Source of the DNA: Nageia nagi
Taxonomy: Eukaryota; Pinophyta
Assembly (NCBI GenBank): GCA_050084985.1
Contig: JBITNC010000002.1
Location: 558,001 to 622,000 of the forward strand
DNA length: 64,000 nt
Direction of reading: 5' to 3'
Part shown: piece after piece, positions 60,199-64,000 of the stretch
Layout: the number at the start of each line of letters is the position of its first letter
Position numbering within the stretch: the first letter of the stretch is position 1
Notes under the pieces: generated by a model
What the model was told of the DNA's origin: nothing
The model's input: the letters and a program-made list of their open reading frames with translations, nothing else
Database searches by the model: none
Translations under genes and position numbers: made by a program

Positions 60199-63100
60199 TC
60201 AAACTTCACTCCGCCTTGAGGGCAACTTCACCAACCTGAGAGAATCCCTAAGCTTGCTGAATTGAGCTTCAGGAAGGGGCTTGGTGAATAGATCAGCAGA
60301 GTTTTCAGTAGATGGACAATACTCCAAGTGTATGATGTCATCTAGAACCTTCTCCCTGATAAAATGGGCTTGGATTTCCACATGTTTGGTTCTCTGATGG
60401 AACACAGGATTCTTAGCCAAAGAGATAGCCGATTGATTGTCTGAAGAAATAAGAGATGGGCCATTTTACTTATACCTAATTTTGTTCAGAAGATGTCTTA
60501 GCCAAATAGCTTCTTGGGTGGCAACAGACATGGCTCGATATTCAGCTTCGATGGTAGAAAGAGTCATAGTAGGTTGCTTCTTGGAAGCCCAAGAGATATC
60601 ACCTGAACCAATGCTGAATACATATGCAGAGGTTGATTTTCTGTCATCTCTATCTCCCCCATAATCAGAATCTGAGAACCCTGAGAGAACAATTGAGGGC
60701 ACTTTGGAATACTTAAGAGCAAGATCCTTTATCCCTGCCACATACCTCAAGATTTGCTTCACAGCATTGAGGTGTTCAACATATGGTTTTTGCATGAATT
60801 ATGCCATCAGATTCACTGCAAAGGCAATATCAGGATGAGAGATAGTTAGATATAGAAGACTACCAATCAATTGCCTATAAGCTGTAGCATCAACCAACTG
60901 AGAATCTGAGCTTAGTGATACAACGATTCCAGGAGAAATAGGTATTGCAGCATATCTACACTCCTCCATTCCAAACTTTTGCAAGATGTCTAATATATAC
61001 TTAGATTGACTAAGATAAGTACAATCTTTGTGTTGGTATACTTGCATTCCAAGATAGTAATGCAATAGACCTAGATCAGTCATTTCAAATGTTGCCTTCA
61101 GTTTGGATATGCACTCTTGGATGATTTCAATATTGTTGCCTATTATGAGAAGATCATCCACATAAAGGAGAATTAAGACCACATCTTTTTCTTGATTGAG
61201 TACATAGAGATCTGAGTCGAAGAAGCACTTGGAAAAACAAATATCTGTAAAGAATCCTGAAATTTTCTTGTACCATGCTCTAGGTGCTTGTTTAAGTCCA
61301 TACAAAGACTTCTTTAGCTTACACACAAGAGACTCTTTTCCTTCTGGAATAAATCCTTCTGGTTGATTCATGTAGATTTCTACATCCAAGTCACCATTAA
61401 GAAATGCACTCTTGACATCAAGTTGGAAAAATTTCCATCCTTGAGCTGTAGAAAGAGCAAGGATTATCCTAACAGTAGGCATTTTGGCCATAGGAGCAAA
61501 GGTTTCCTCATAATCAATACCATATTTTTGAGCGAATCCTTTGGCCACTAACCTTGCTTTGTATTTTTCAACTTCTCCATCAAAATTGTACTTGACCTTG
61601 TAAATGCATTTATTTCCAATCACATTTTTTTCATTGGGATAAGGAACCAAATCCCAAGTTTCATTTTTCATGAGTGCCTCATACTCAACTTTCATAGCTT
61701 CCATCCAACATTCTTGCTTGGAAGCTTCTTTGAATGTTGATGGCTCATTCATATTATCAATTTTGGCAAATAAGGATTTATTCAAGGTCATACTTCTTGT
61801 AATTCTCTAAGCTGGAGAATTTTGCTCTTGTGGTGAATTCCCTACATGATCATCCAACCAGTTAGGTGAAGGCGTAGAATCATCTAAATCAGACACCTCA
61901 GCATGAGAAGTCGTATCCTCAGGAAGTTCATTGAACTTGACATCCCTAGAAATAAAGACTATTTTATGGGATGAGGAGTAGAGCCTGTAACCTCTATGCT
62001 GATTATCATACGCCACAAAGATGCATTTTTTTGATCTTTTGTCTAGCTTCTTTCTTTTCTCTGAGGTAATGAAGGTAAATGCATCACATCCAAAGACCCT
62101 GAAGTGTGAGATGTTAGGTTTCTTTCCTATCCATGCTTCATACGGAGTTTTTCCTTCAACTGCTTTAGTAGGACACCTATTTAGGGTGTGAATAGCAGTG
62201 TGAACAGCTTCTCCCCATAAGAAACTAGGAAGGTTACCCAACATGCATCTTGCCATTTCCATAATGGTGCGATTCTTTCTTTCAGCAACTCCATTTTGCT
62301 GAGGTGTGTATGGGATTGTGAATTGCTACTTGATTCCATGTTTAACACAATAATCGTTAAACTCATTACTATTATATTCACCCCCATTATCAGATCTCAG
62401 CATTTTGATCTTAAAATTAGTTTGATTTTCAACAAGTGCCTTGAAGTCTTTAAATCGATCAAAAGTTTGATCCTTGTGCTCAAGTAGATAACCAAATGTC
62501 ATCCTACTGAAGTCATTAATGAAGGTCAGAACATAAGAATCTCCCCCTAGAGACTTAGTCTGAAATGGACCCATCAAATCTGAATGCACAAGCTGAAGAG
62601 GATGAGTAGCTCGAGTTGCCTTATCCTTTTCAAACTTTTGCCTATTCATCTTTTAAAGAATGCACCTTTCACAAAGACCAATTGTGGGTGAAATATTAGG
62701 TAAACCTTCCATAAGTTCTTGATTTTTCATATCTTGAATACTCTTGTGGTTAAGGTGCCCTAATCGTTGATGCCAAGATTACCTTTTGAACACACATTTG
62801 TAGCAAGACAAATCTTTGAAGGTACTTGATCCACAATATAAAGGTCATTCTTTACTGATCCTTTCATCAAAGTGGCAAGTCATTTCTTAACACACTAGAA
62901 GTGTGTGGTAAACTCAAATGAGCATCTTATCCTTGTAATCTGAATTACAGAGATAAGATTCATCCTTAGCTTAGGCACATAAAAGACATTATCAAGCACC
63001 TTTCCATGAATCTTCACATTCCCTATTCCTTGAACATCAAGGACTGTATTATCACCTATCACAACTATATCCTTGTTGTACTTATGAAAATTTTCAAACT

Positions 63101-64000
63101 TATCCTTTTCATAACACATGTGATTAGTGCATCTTGAATCAATAATCCAATCATTTGAAATAGTTTGAGTCATTGAGTAGTAGGCAACAGAAGCAACATG
63201 CTTGTTCTTCTTTTTATTATTGAAATTTCTCACATTTGCATTTCCCTTTCCTTTTTGAGCAAATTTCTTTTTGCAAAAATCATACTCTTTGTGCCCAAAG
63301 ATGCCATAAAAGTTACAATTCCCATCAAACTTTTCCTACGGTGTTGGTTTGCTTGATCCAGCTTTGTCATTTCTTTGCTTGAAGTTGCTGTTCTTCCTAA
63401 TGGTAGATGAGGATTTGTTATCTTTGAATTTATAATGTTTGAACATCTTCTTGAAAGGAGTTTTGGTTGCTCCTAGAGCAATGCTATTATCCTTTGGAGA
63501 AATGTCCAACATTTTCTTGTTCAAAGTTTCCTCATGCTTCAGAAGGAGTCTAGAAAGATTATCAAGGGAGATAACATCTTCTTCATCATCGAGCCTAGTC
63601 TCCATAACTGTGATAAAGTTACTGAACTTTGTAGAGAGGCTTTGAAGAATAATGAAGACCATGAACTCATCATTGATCCAATTGCACCCACAACCAACCA
63701 GTTGTGTCCTGAGGTCAATGATTTTGTTCAAGTAGATTGAGGCACTTTCATCTTCTCCTTGACGATACTGCAACAACTTTTGTAGAATGGTGAACCTTCT
63801 TGAAAATTTGGATCCAAGGTAAATTTTCTTTAGTCTATCCTAAGCTTCTTTTTCTGATGTCGAGGAAGAAATCATGAGAAGGATATCATCTGAAACTGCA
63901 TGATAGATCATTGAGGTTGCTAACTCATTCTTTGAGTTATAAATTTCAAGGGCCTTCTCATCTATAGGAGCAACTAGATCTTCATTTACTATCTGCCATA
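60199..64000 (-). pseudogene. Copia C gag-pol, few defects, start outside window
   Basis: Minus-strand order: Gag (64000-63340), knuckle with one Cys changed (CNFYGIFGH, near 63315), protease (WIIDSRCTNHMC near 63150, where DSG reads DSR), pre-integrase (62890-62660, damaged), integrase (HSDLMGPF near 62580, SDNGGEYNSNEF near 62380, GVAERKNRTIMEMA near 62265: all three catalytic acids present). RT follows (330 open codons at 60799-61791, QLDVKSAFLNGDLDVEIYMN near 61410, catalytic YVDDLLIIG near 61155), then RNase H (SDSDYGGDRDDRKSTSAYVF near 60660, STIEAEYRAMS near 60550). Ends KLPSRRSEV, stop at 60199-60201. Single stops interrupt it near 63840, 62325, 61807, 60796 and 60466; the pre-integrase part carries at least one shift. 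Confidence 0.92.

Larger units (their letters stand above)
58608..64000 (-). mobile_element. Copia element C, best preserved, 5' end outside window
   Basis: Minus-oriented copia of the A/B/E family with 3' LTR (58608-59110), polypurine tract, a long 3' untranslated region with tandem units, and gag-pol from the window edge to 60199. It is inserted in the leader of E, whose LTR is of the same subtype in the opposite direction. It has fewer stops than A or B, so it is the youngest or best conserved of the four. Confidence 0.9.

Overview
This is an AT-rich stretch of plant nuclear DNA made almost entirely of transposable elements. I found no intact host gene, tRNA, rRNA or CRISPR array. Plant assignment rests on Ty1/copia and Ty3/gypsy elements whose primer-binding sites match the initiator tRNA-Met (TGGTATCAGAGC and variants), and on plant-type LINEs: one carries a DUF4283-like ORF1 and an RNase H tail. 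Old, heavily mutated, deeply nested copies with almost no genes suit a very large genome such as a gymnosperm, but that is inference.

Left block (1-21428). An LTR element L (+) shows only its 3' end: a polypurine tract at 14581-14593 and an LTR starting at 14594. On its left sits a gypsy-like element K (-), whose gag was cut by copia element A (+, 1-8455). The LTR of L was cut at 14833 by gypsy element J (-, 14834-20882, perfect 5-bp target duplication). J has lost its RT, RNase H and integrase cores, and its 5' LTR holds a 544-bp solo LTR (19911-20454).

Middle block (21429-36254). A LINE (I, -) with ORF1, endonuclease, RT, zinc finger and RNase H occupies about 22200-27850. Copia element F (+) follows, with a 5' LTR near 27850-28734. 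Its RT is split by G (-, 31712-35400), a pol-less LTR element whose gag-like start runs into an unfamiliar acidic and then hydrophobic reading frame. F is cut at 36254 by gypsy element D.

Right block (36255-64000). Gypsy element D (+) is split by a 5'-truncated LINE H (-), H is split by copia B (-, 41034-54068), and B is split by an unclassified 4.5-kb insertion M. This gives five layers: F, D, H, B, M. Near its end D was hit by copia E (+, from 57394), and the leader of E was hit by the related copia C (-, from 58608), which runs out of the window. C is the best preserved element. Its 3' untranslated region has ten tandem units.

A, B, C and E belong to one copia family with two LTR subtypes. 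Their products would have been Gag, aspartic protease, integrase, reverse transcriptase and RNase H acting in a cytoplasmic particle before nuclear integration. Every coding region seen here is interrupted, so none looks autonomous. Boundaries come from reading repeats and motifs by eye. Reading frames are interpreted through stops and frameshifts, and no alignment program was run.
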